Shown: one piece after another, positions 26,883 to 37,734 of the stretch
How the letters are laid out: each line of letters opens with the position of its first letter
How positions within the stretch are numbered: position 1 is the stretch's first letter
DNA from: Alviniconcha marisindica
Lineage: Eukaryota; Mollusca; Gastropoda; Provannidae
Assembly: GCA_018857735.1 (NCBI GenBank)
Contig: JABMCL010001734.1
Coordinates: 1,175,001-1,239,000 of the forward strand
Direction of reading: 5' to 3'
Length of the DNA: 64,000 nt
Notes under the pieces: generated by a model
What the model was told of the DNA's origin: nothing
The model's database searches: none
Seen by the model: the letters and a program-made list of their open reading frames with translations, nothing else
Program-made: the position numbers and the translations under genes

Positions 26883-27718
26883 AGAAGGTGATGTGGCTGA
26901 GCAGGTGACCATTGTTGTTGCGGTGGCAATGAAGTCAAAGTAGGGGAACATCAGGGTACTTTGGACTTTGATCCAGGTGGGCAGTTGTATGTCTCATCAC
27001 TTTGACATACTGTGTGCTGGGGCATAGCTGGGCTGAGGAGACCAAACTGGTTATGTTTTGTTTCTTCAAACGATGACTTCGACTGAGGTGAAACGTGTCA
27101 GAGAAACAAATTTGTGCGAGTGTTTATGTTATGTTAGCATGTCTTGTGATCAGTGACCGCGTCAGGTGTACTTGGCTGCGCATGGCTGGGTGAGTGTGCT
27201 AGGAAGTGCACAGGCATCACCATCCATCAGGAAAGATTTTACCCGCCTCCAGAGCGAATGTGAACTCACACCACTTTTGATTGCAGGCGGCAGGTTAATT
27301 AGAATGATGGGTGTTCACTGGACATAGCAGGGTCAAACTGTCAGTGTTTTCAAAAGTAGGTTTGCATCCTCCACCAGTGTCTAGCTTGCCCATTGCTGGG
27401 TGAGGTATTTGCTCGTGCAGTTGTTTTCCTGCATTTTTGCAGGACATGAAGACATTTGTGGAGTGCTCTCCTTGGTATTCAGGCAGCTTCACTCTAACTT
27501 CTAAGGATGTAAACTTTGAATGAAGACCAACTGTGTGTCAGGTGTAGGTTGATGATGGCTGAGACGAATGCGTCTCCATTGAATGCTGTGCCGTTGTTGC
27601 TACGCATACAGCAGACAAAATAATAATAAGAAAGCAGCATACCTTCTTTTTCTTTTTTTCTCCATACACAAAATCAGCTGCCCAGGTTTAATTGATATGG
27701 ACTAATTTGGGATACAAC

Positions 27719-27724
27719 AATAAA
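27719..27724 (+). terminator. Candidate poly(A) signal for the exon 9b Src transcript
   Basis: AATAAA about 840 bases after the exon 9b stop. Another AATAAA is at 28940. I cannot choose between them from sequence. Confidence 0.3.
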
Positions 27725-30096
27725 GGGAATGTTGTTTTCATTCCTCATCTGAGGTTGACGCAAGGTTGAATGAGAAATCTGAGAAGGTAGTGTGTGCAGC
27801 TGTTTCCCCACACCTGTATATGCTGTTGTATGTGGCCAGTGTCAACTCCATTCCGACTTCAGGGATTTCAATAATGGAGACATTTTCCTTCAGCTGTGGC
27901 AATCTTGCTAGAGGCAGTGAGATGCAGATAATGACAATGCCCTAGCTAATTCTCATTGGGACCAGTATAAAGTGTGGTAGAAATTCAGTACTGGGAAGGA
28001 TTGATATTGTTACAAGGTATTTAGATCCCCCGAGATACTGTGGACATTGGCCAGTGACACAATGGAAAGGACTCAGAACAGTAGTTAATTTTTCTATTTT
28101 TGTGAATTGTTCGAAAAGTTCAAGTCTGTGTGATGATTGATTTTAGTCTGTCAGTGAGACTGTCTGGCCCTACAGTTTTTCATGGGAGAAAAGGATCTGT
28201 CGTTTTGGTGTATTCTTTATGGCATCATTTCCCACAGATCCTCGAGGTTTTTGTGTGATCCATGACTTTGACCCCACTTCATGGTCACAGCAGTGTCAGA
28301 AAGAAACTCAGCATTGTGGTCTTTTAAAAGGTGTTCCCTGAACAAAGATGGATCTTCACATGGTTGCTGAATGCGGACGCAACATCAGATAGCTAGCTGT
28401 TCTAGTGATGGATGTTTATTTTAGGGAGACAGTGATCACGTTTTCAACTACAGCAAAAAAGTCGTTCGGGGTATTTATTTCAGTGCTTCACTTTAGAATA
28501 TATATTTTTGTACAAAACCTTCATTTTGCTTACAGTGTTCATACTGATTTTTATTACCCTTGTTCTATTTCAGTCTGATTCCAAGCATTTCTGTCTTGAT
28601 CAAGATCTATGTTTGCATGATTGTGAAGTCATCCCAGTAGTGATGTGTGTGAGATCACCTTGCAAAACACTTTTTACAGGTCTATTTGGTTCCTGTATTG
28701 CATGGCAGAAACTGCAAACTGCCTGAGCGATATTGCAGCAGTCAAACAACAGCACCCACTTGAATTTGCATGTTCAGCAAGGGAGTGATTTGAAACAAAT
28801 CTCCGAATCACCTGGCATGCAAGCAGTACAGGCTAGATAAACCCCACTGTCAAATTTCCCCAGGTTATCCTTACTGGTGAACGAGGAAGAAGTCTTCCAG
28901 TAGCTGCCATAACATTTTGAAAAGACTAAAGTACATAATAATAAAGATGTGTGTAACTAAGTAAAACAGACAAACGACGTTTTCCTCTGCTGATAGTGAT
29001 ATGCGCATATGATCCTTTGTCATGTTAAATTAAGGAATTTGTTTTCTGTGGGCTAAATGTGGTTTTAAACTCTGGGTCACTGTAACCTCTGTGATTATGT
29101 CAGTACCATAAAGTGTGATTTTGTGCATAAATTGATTCCTCAGTTGGTAGAGCTGCATTTCAATTTTGAAAAGAATGCTTAGTTGCTGTATCTTTAATGA
29201 TTGCATACAGTTGTATCGTTGATACCATTGTTGTCTCTTTACTGTTCCTAACCAAAAGGACAGAATGCTGTAGAATCTTAATATTTAAAAAAATAAAATA
29301 AAATAGAAACACGAAAGAAAGGTAATCATGTATTCATGCACAGAAAAAAGAAGGCCAGAACAAAATAAAAAATAAAAAAGAGAAAAATATGTAACAGTCA
29401 AGGTGCTTAAAGATCAAACTGGTTTCAACTATGAGGTTTTATTTTGATTGTTTTAAATCATTTGATATATTGTTGGTATATTTATTTATGTATATATGGT
29501 TTGTGCAGTATTTAACTTTTTTAAGACATGGTTTTGTGGAATTTTTCCTTGATATTTTTTTGTGATTGGTCTTTGATTTTTTACACAGGGGTGAATGGTT
29601 GGGGGCTGGGGGGGTGGTGGCTGGGGGAGTAATCATTTGCAGAGCTGTAAGATATTAAGTGTAATGGAAGAGATTTAGCGCAAGCTGTGATCTTGTTACG
29701 TGCACACACACACACGTATATATGTATTACAACAAATGCTGTGTCCCATGTCAGGGATTCTGGTTTCACTGAGGTCTGGTTGCACCACAGGCATTTGACA
29801 TCTCTGTGTGTTTACTATTGATCGTGTTGTGGAGTAGAACTGTGAGCTGGCTTTTGACTGCAAGTGTTTCGGTGACTTACATTTCAACCAGGCATTGAGT
29901 AACTGTGAAAGTGATTCCTGCTGCGGTGACCCTGTGTGGCTGATGTGATGTAAAACTCCCAAGAACTAAGTCTTTGTTTTTGTTGTTGTAGGCTGAACTG
30001 ATCACGCTTTTTATTAGAGTGACCATTTCAACCAAACTCACACACATTGACTGTGACTGCCTGTGACTGCAACCAACATTGAAATCAAACTATGAT

Positions 30097-30139
<43 letters not shown>

Positions 30140-30476
30140 CATTAATGTCTTGCCACTGGTTTTCATTCCATTGTGCAATGTATCTAATTGTTATTAAGAC
30201 TTTTTTTGTTTTCGTTACAATGCACTGTAATGAGGTGATAACTTTAAAGGTTGTTGAACCATGAACTGGCTTACAGTGTCATTCCTATGCTTTTCTTGAT
30301 TAGAAAGTTATCTATACGCAAGTACTGATGTGTAAAAGTTGTTTGTATACCAGTACTGATTGGTAGATGCATGTTCATGTACATTTCTGCGTAAGAGATG
30401 TTTGGCATAGAATGCTGGAAGGGAGCTGAAATGCCAAATAGTTTCTGCGTGATTCTTGACAAAAATAAATGCTTCG

Positions 30477-30785
30477 TCTGTTGACAAGTTGATCATTCAA
30501 GATGACACTGTGACAATCAGTGATTTAACCCTCCCTACCCTTACGATGGTGACATGTGATGTCCATGGTGAAACGCTTCCTATCTGCCACAAAGATGTCA
30601 CAGGACATCCTGCTCGAATTCTGTTCATGCAAACTGTTGACAAGCTGATCATTCAAGATGACTGTGACAATCAGTAATTTAACCATACCTGCCTGTACAG
30701 TGCCCCGATGTCCGAAGCAATTTTTTTTCTATCTGCCACAAAGATGTCACAGGATGTCCTGCTCAGATTCTGGCTGTTCATGCGG
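30477..30785. repeat. Tandem duplication, about 155-base unit, two copies
   Basis: Both units carry TGTTGACAAG, TGATCATTCAAGATGAC and TATCTGCCACAAAGATGTCA. An (AT)n run lies at 30098-30137. Apart from these, 27730-31680 shows nothing recognised. Confidence 0.85.
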
Positions 30786-31679
30786 GAGAGGCAGAGTTGT
30801 AGAAAATGGACGTTTGTGGTTGGCTTAGCCTGTCTGTGAAACTCTTTTGCATCAACAGCACAAATTGTGTGGCAGGAAGAGGGTTAAGGAAGATGGGTGA
30901 GTGGGCTGCCAGCTGCTTGTGAGGCTTTGTCGGCTAAATTCCTCATCTTGGTTTGGCACCCGAAGGGAGGCCATGGATGTCTGATGTCCTTCCCCTGTCT
31001 GGAATCTCAGGGCTGTCGTGTGATTCCTTTTTTCCGATCTCCTCTCTCATTTTTCTACCTAGTCCTCTTACCCTTTCTGTTTTGTCATTGTTGTGTGAAA
31101 TATTGGTCCATTCTCCTGATTTTTCCCCCCAGAAACTTCTCAGACATGTTTCATTAAGAATTGGGCTTTTTTTTGTATGGTTCTGGTTGAGCAGCTAGGA
31201 GATAATAGTTGGTAGGTCAGGTGGTATGTGCAGCTTGCTACAGTAAGGCACTGATATTTGTCATTATGCATTTATATAATGTTTGTTCGTTTTTTGATTT
31301 TTTCTGTCCATTCCTTAAAATAAAAAAAAATCCATTTGGTATTGATAGAGTAGACAGAATGGTCAGTGATACTGGTATGTCCTAGCCTTAGGTGCTCTTT
31401 TAGCAGATTGAAGGGACCAACTCTTTGAAAATGTATGTTTGTGTATGGAGGCTTTGTTTTAAGTATGTAGGGACTGGTTTTGTGGACTGACTTGAGAAAG
31501 GGTTTGTATATGAGAGGTTTTGAAGTGTGTGTTTGCTTATGACCTGAGTTTGATTGTCCTGAGGTGACCCTGTGGGGTTGACAGGATGTTACTGGGATCG
31601 GAAGAACCAGATGTTCATTTGAAGGAATCTGGCATTCCAGGCCTGGTTTGCAAGGTCCCAGAACTGGGCTTCTGCATTT

Positions 31680-31880
31680 CACAGGATGGAAAGCCAGACT
31701 GCTTCAACTAACCATCATTACAATAGTTACGGTTTGTGAGGTCACAGAACATAACTATGATTGCTGTTGCTCACAGGAAGCAAAGCCAGACCGCTTCAAC
31801 TAACTGTTGATGTGATGGTTACAGTTTGTGAGGTCATGAAGATACGGCTGCTGCAGTGTGCAGGTTGCAAAGCCAGAAAG
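31680..31880. repeat. Tandem repeat, about 80-base unit, three copies
   Basis: Units share AAAGCCAGACTGCTTCAACTA, GTTACRGTTTGTGAGGTCA. The third copy is diverged. Confidence 0.75.
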
Positions 31881-32424
31881 CCACTAACCGTTGTTAGGCC
31901 GGTGGGATCACTTCAGAAAACCAACTGGTTTTATACTTAAAAGAGAGAGGCATGCAGTTGAGGAACGTTTCCTTTTTGAAGCGCACAATCATCTGTTTGA
32001 TTGCCATCATCGTGTTTCAGGTGCGTGTTGTAAAATCGGTGTGTTCTTTCCCCTTGACCAAAGAACTGTGTTTCTACTTTGGGGAGAAAAATAATCACCT
32101 CCATTTTTGTACATATGTTGGTGCTTGCTTGTCTGTTTTCTTGCATATATATTATGCAAGTTTTTTTCTTTACTTAGGTGCAGACATAGACATATACTTG
32201 TACCGTAATTGTTCCCCCCCCCCCCCAAAAAAAAATCAAATCAAATCAGTGCATATCTTACTTGTCTTTCATTTTATTCATTCCTCTTCACATTCCAGAC
32301 ATGCCACCTGAATATTACCTCTTCAATCCATTTGGGGGATTTTTTCTTTAGCCTTTCCTCCTTTTGGCATTACTGATTTCTTTGGTCATTGAGCTGGAGA
32401 GATGGTGGTGTCGAGCAAAAGCAT

Positions 32425-32775
32425 TTGTTGCTGTTTAGCGTTTTTATATAGTGCTATTCTCCACCTTCAAGCAGACTCACTGCCATCACGTGATTCTACA
32501 TGAGTGACTAGTTTTTTATAGTGCATTTTTGAATATCCACTGAAGTAGTGTCCTTACAGCACTGACATGGCTGGTGCCTCATGAAACTGCTGCCACCTTG
32601 GTCCATTCTGTGTACATCATACAACCATGCACCATGTCACTTCATGCAAAACCACATATGTAAGGTGGGGTGTGTTTAACTGTAACCTGCCACCTGCACT
32701 TTTGGCAGAATGACTGGGATCTTTTACGTGCTACTGTGGTAACATGAGGGTGGAATGGACACTGAAATACTCGCT
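32425..32775 (-). mobile_element. SINE copy (same family as 42961-43440), head missing
   Basis: Shared blocks with the second copy: TGACATGGCTGGTRCC, ATGAAACTGCTGCCA, CAACCATGCACCATGTCACTT or similar, and TGACYGGGATCTTTTAC. A degraded third copy lies at about 13700-13935. Confidence 0.7.
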
Positions 32776-33186
32776 GTTTGAAGAGTTAGGCACAACTAAG
32801 TGTGGGCACCATGTAGATGGGTGACCTGTATGTGCTAGGCTTTGCACCCACCCCAAGAGTTCTTTGGAGTCAAAATTCTTTAGGGCAAAATTTAGAGAAG
32901 AACAGAAAAACAAGCAAGTAATTAATTGTTGAGGCATTATACTCAGATGTGGAAGACCTTAAACAAAGTAAATCTGTGCAGGCTTACCCTACAGAGGTCC
33001 TTCGGATGAGACTGTAAACAGAGGTGCCCTGTGCATATACACATGCAAAAAGATAACACATTAAAGATCCTGTAATCTGTGTCAGTCTGATGGATTATTA
33101 AGACACTATAGTAACCCAACATGCACTTAAAACGTGAAGCACAGTGAGTCTGCTCAAGAGTGGAGAGCTGCACTATTTTTTTTAAC

Positions 33187-33192
33187 TTTATT
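33187..33192 (-). terminator. Candidate poly(A) signal for the 33.4-34.2 kb gene
   Basis: AATAAA on the - strand, followed nearby by a run of eight A. It could be a transcript end, or part of a retrocopy tail. Confidence 0.3.
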
Positions 33193-33379
33193 TTTTGAAA
33201 GCAACCGTTCAGTCAGCTTCAACTAGTTTAAATAACAGACTGTGTGGAATGTGCACCAAGTCTAACTGGGATCAGCTTGGTGAAGCACGAAAAAGAAAAC
33301 AAAACTGTGTGGCAGGGAAAGTATTCAAAACAAATTAAGCAACCGTTCAATCTGCTTTAACTAGTTCAAGTAATGGACT

Positions 33380-34180
33380 CTATGGAATGTGCACCAAGTC
33401 TGCTTGGTGAAGAACAAAGAAGAGAATGAGAAAACAGATTGCAACTGACCGTCTAGGTAGCGGAGTTGCACCATAGGCTGCAGTCTGTGGAGTTGTGGCT
33501 CCTCCTGTGGGGGTCTTTGTTGGTCCTGTTGACAGGGAACGTTGAAAAACTGGTTTTCGTTGTTGTTGTTGTTGTTGTTGGACAGAAAATTCTCCACAAA
33601 ATCCTGCCAGATCTCTCGTCATCTCCGACAAGGGTGGATCCTCACACTCGTCGGAGTCTGGCTGCGAGCTGGGGATGATGTTATCAGGGGGTCCAGATAA
33701 TAATGGTTCATTTTCTGGATGGCTTTGTTTTGGCTTTTGAGTTAGTGGCCTAGTTGCATCATCATCAGAACAATCAGAATAACCATCAGCAGGACCTGAA
33801 ACATCATCAGCAAAAACACTACCCGAAGCAGATCCTCTCCTAGACTTCTTGTTGTAGTGACAGTTTTCATCATCTTCTTCGTCTTTATCACTTCCTTCTT
33901 CGTCAAAGGTATTGCTGAAGAGCTGTTGGAGAACGTCGTCGTCGATGGGTTCCAAGTTGTCTCCAAGGTCAATCTTGTCAGAGGTACAACTTCCCTCTCC
34001 ATGTGCAGCGTTGTTAGGGGTCTCCTTCTTAGCGACTGTTCGATGCTGCTGCCAGGGCCGGAGACTTGCCACAACCTGTTCAACTCGGCGATGGCGAAAG
34101 CATCATCAGGCTGACTGTAGTTGAGGCAGTAGTGTAGAAAGCTACGCCCGTCGCGGACCACCTGCCTCTGCAGAGGTGAC
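33380..34180 (-). CDS. Unrecognised acidic, Gln-run protein with an apparent frame break
   Basis: Two protein-like stretches in different - strand frames. From about 34180 to 34060: LHPGGFQVKEWSPLQRQV, then SFLHYCLNYSQPDDAFAIAE and LNRLWQ. From about 34090 to 33455: an acidic Ser/Asp/Glu-rich region (EEGSDKDEEDDENC), NEPLLSGPPDNIIPSS, EMTRDLAGFCGEF, then a seven-Gln run and a Thr/Pro-rich end. A possible donor, GACG|GTCAGT, lies near 33455; without splicing the frame reads a hydrophobic end to 33380. AATAAA on this strand is at 33192-33187. No intron fits between the two halves (too short), so an indel, pseudogene or assembly error is likely. I do not recognise the family. Confidence 0.45.
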
Positions 34181-35749
34181 CATTCCTTGACTTGGAAGCC
34201 GCCTGGATGGAGTACCTTTCACTTTCTTGTTCTGTTTTTTCATCTGCACACTTCTCTTCTTTTTTCTAGCTGTATGTTATTTTCCTTTGCATGTCATTAA
34301 AAGTGTTCCATTTATCAGATTTCTACCCAAGTCATTCGTATTCAGTTTATGTACATAGTAATATTTTGTTACTTTAGAGGCAATTGTATACAGTGAGCGG
34401 CCTCTGTATTATTTGTACATAAGCACACAGACTCTCTAACCATTAACATTTGTTGTTGTTGTATATCTATACACTATTTTTTGCATGGATTTAATTGTTT
34501 TTGTTGTTGTTTTTTGTTTTTTAACAAAATGAAAAAGGTGAAAAGGACACTGGTGAAAAGATGCGATTAGCTTAGTGTTCGTTAACAAAATGTAATGCTT
34601 ACTGAAAAGAAGGAAAAAACAGGTCAACGGTAAAAAGAAAAATGCAACATGTCAGTGTTCTTCAACAACAACGAAAGTGTTTCTGATTGTGCTCAGATCG
34701 CTATTGTTTTTCATGTTCATTTTTTTCTTGTTGCAGTACATGTACAGTATGCTAACATTTTTGAACTTGCTCAGCAACCTATTGTTGATAGCTTCTGCTC
34801 AATAAATCAAATTATTTCAAATGTTTGTGTGTGTTGTGTTTCCTTTCGATGGATGAATTTCGAGCTAACCCAAAGCATGAATCCTTGTAATGCTAATGCT
34901 AATGCTAATGCATAAAGGGGTTTAGCTAAGGGTTTAGCAACAGGTACCTGTAGATGCACAGTTCTCCTTGGACAATGTAGCTAAACTGCACTGTTTTCAC
35001 ACACATGGGCTCCTTTGGCTGTGGATGATGAGGCATTCTGCCATTCCTATTTTGTCACACACTTCTCCTCAAGAACCCTTGCATACAGTCCCATTCACCC
35101 ATGTCAACTAAAAACACCTTTCGGTTAAATCAGTATAATTGTACACATGTAAGTTTACCTGAAGAATTAACAAAATCGTCATTCAGAGTAAAACATGGTA
35201 TTCAACGTGTATACGTATTATCAGTAATCAAAATCTTTAATTTTTTACCCACAGCACCATCAAATCTATCCACATTGGTATTGCACAATCACCTGCACAA
35301 TCTCAGTCACTATTTAGTATGAATCCCATTACAATAAATATGTTTTTTTTAAAACATGCATCCAATTACACTCATGTTAGATTTAAAACAAAAATAATCA
35401 TACTGACTATGGACATTTGAACAGATGTATCCATCCAAGAAATGAACTTGCAATGTTAAACCATACAGATTCCTGTTGCGTAAATCTTCAGTGGTGATGC
35501 CAACAGCATTGCTCAGTCAATCACCATTACAATTTACATGTCTGGTAAACAGCACTTTCACCAACACGCACAGGATACAACCGTATGCAATATGAAACCA
35601 AATTGTGTGGCCACATACACTTCAAGAGATGCACGCATCCAAGAGATGAAGCTGCACAGTTAGTTCTAGGCCCACTGTGAATGCTTTGTTCACAGCCTTC
35701 TGGTTGATGCTGCCTAGTCTACAAAAGGAAACACAGCCTGCAACAGGGT

Positions 35750-36015
35750 TGTGTGCATAGTGTTGCATATATAATTGCAAGTATTTACAAAGCACAAAAG
35801 ACTATTCTAAGAGACTGTTCTAACCACATACATGAACACACACAGTCACCCACGCACACAAGTGTACTGGTTATATATACAAAACGTATATATCTGCATA
35901 GTTTTGTATATATATATAACAACACTTATAATAATACTTAAAGTATTCATAAAGCGCAAAATCTTGTCCATGGAGACTATTCTGAGCCCATACACAGACA
36001 CACACAGGCACACAT
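35750..36015. mobile_element. CA-rich dispersed repeat (shared with 40075-40400)
   Basis: Both contain AAGTATT(C/T)A.AAAGC(A/G)CAAAA, TCTTGTCC and GACTATTCT followed by a CA-rich stretch. Probably a LINE 3' end; 34180-35740 has no supported gene. Confidence 0.45.
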
Positions 36016-36125
36016 GAGCAGCCAGCACACATGAGCCTACTGACCATACAAAAAGCTAATTAACATATGTATATATACGGTTAGGCTGCAACTTTGATCA
36101 ATAATTTTCACAACCTTCCTGCTTT

Positions 36126-36645
36126 TTGAGCACTACAAGACACCACATGGCAGGGTCATTACAAGATGCCACGTGGCAGGAACACTACAAGATGGCACAT
36201 GGCAGGGTCATTACAAGACACTGCGTGGCAGGGTCACTACAAGATGGCAGATGGCAGGGTCACTACAAGATGCCACATAGCAGGGTCACTACAAGACGCC
36301 GCGTGGCAGGGTCACTACAAGACGCCACGTGGCAGGGTCACCACAAGATGCCACGTGGCAGGGTCATTACAAGACGCTGCATAGCAGGGTCACTACAAGA
36401 CGCCGCGTGGCAGGGTCACTACAAGATGCTGCATGGCAGGGTCACTACAAGACACCGCATGGCAGGGTCACTACAAGATGCCACGTGGCAGGGTCATTAC
36501 AAGACGCTGCATAGCAGGGTCACTACAAGACACCGCATGGCAGGGTCACTACAAGACGCTGCGTGGCAGGGTCACTACAAGACGCCACATGGCAGGGTCA
36601 CTACAAGACGCCACATGGTAGGGTCACTACAAGACACCATAAGAG
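36126..36645. repeat. 26-base minisatellite
   Basis: About twenty units of GGCAGGGTCACTACAAGAYG plus CCACGT or CTGCAT. Not multiples of three, so the open frames across it are chance. Confidence 0.95.
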
Positions 36646-36904
36646 TGAGCCCCAGGTGAAGAAAGCCTTTTGGCAGGATGGGCCAATGATGGCACAATCA
36701 CATGCTTTGCACTGTGCAATGACATTACTCCTTATCCTGAGATTGATCAAGAGGTACTGGCATTTCAGATTATCCTGTTCTGATGTTTAAATGTAATGGC
36801 ATGTATGCTCGAAAGACGTCATGTGAACACAATAAAAGACCTGAATTACCTGTGGTAACTCTGACCTGGCATGCAAGTAAATACAAGGAGGCCAGAAAGA
36901 ATGT

Positions 36905-37599
36905 TGAAGATCAGTGCTGTGAAAGCTGGCATGTTGTGTGTGTTGTGTGTGACAAGACAGGGTAAAAAAAGAAGTCAGTGTTAGTCAGAGTGTGCATGCC
37001 AGCTGGCATGTTGTGTGTGTTGTGTGTGACAAGACAGGGTAAAAAAGAAGTCAGTGTTAGTCAGAGTGTGCATGCCAGCTGGCATGTTGTGTGTGTTGTG
37101 TGTGACAAGACAGGGTAAAAAAGAAGTCAGTGTGTGCATGCCAGCTGGCATGTTGTGTGTGTTGTGTGTGACAAGACAGGGTAAAAAAGAAGTCAGTGTG
37201 TGCATGCCAGCTGGCATGTTGTGCATAACAAGACAGGGACGTCGCCTGTGTCAGTCAATGTGTGTGTGTGAGCTGGCATGTTGTGTGTGTGACAAGACAG
37301 GGATGTCGCCTGTGTCAGCCAATGTGTGTGTGTGTGTCAGCTGACATGTTGTGTGTAACAAGACAGGGATGTCACCTGTGTCAGTCTATGTGTGTGTGTG
37401 TCAGCTGGCAAGTTGTGTGTGTTGTATGTGACAAGGCAGGGACATCGCCTGTGTCAGTCAGCGTGTATGTGCCAGCTGGCATATTGTGTGTGTTGTGTGT
37501 GACAAGACAGGGATGTTGCCTGTGTCAGTCAATGTGTGTGTATCAGCTGGCATGTTGTGTGTGTTGTGTGTGACATGACAGGGACACTGCCTGCGTCGG
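36905..37599 (-). repeat. Minisatellite grown from the GCKR stop codon and adjoining 3' sequence
   Basis: About ten units of 60-75 bases. Read on the - strand each contains GCTGGCA-, CACATTGACTGACACAGG, CCCTGTC and a CACA tract, matching the exon end GCTGGCACAGGCACATTGAC. All lie downstream of the true stop, in the expected 3' UTR. Confidence 0.88.
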
Positions 37600-37734
37600 T
37601 CAATGTGCCTGTGCCAGCCGACCAGAGAGCGTGTCCAGCACGGCCTGCCGTAGCACTGGCTGCTGCTTCAGGGTGCTCTTTGCCTCACTGACTGAACTTT
37701 TTAGCAGCGCCGCCAGAAGCGCAGTTGGTACCAC
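37600..37734 (-). CDS. GCKR: GCKR-like exon 20 (last)
   Basis: Encodes [20 protein letters not shown], later [18 protein letters not shown] and stop TGA (vertebrate VIPIALLSLLFRCSITEAQ). It ends about 25 residues shorter than vertebrate GKRP. The last codons, stop and adjoining 3' sequence are repeated as a tandem array directly downstream. Confidence 0.9.
   Translation of the reverse strand: MVPTALLAALLKSSVSEAKSTLKQQPVLRQAVLDTLSGRLAQAH

Noticed and set aside
28508..28726. 72-residue frame with a hydrophobic start and several cysteines
   Set aside because: Looks like a small secreted peptide at first sight, but lies in probable Src 3' UTR, has no recognised Cys framework and A/T-rich DNA often yields hydrophobic starts.
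36126..36659. 177-residue repetitive + strand frame
   Set aside because: It is the 26-base minisatellite read through in several frames; no splice sites or flanking coding sequence.
36905..37600. CRISPR-like regular repeats
   Set aside because: Units vary in length, have no unique spacers, and the genome is clearly animal.
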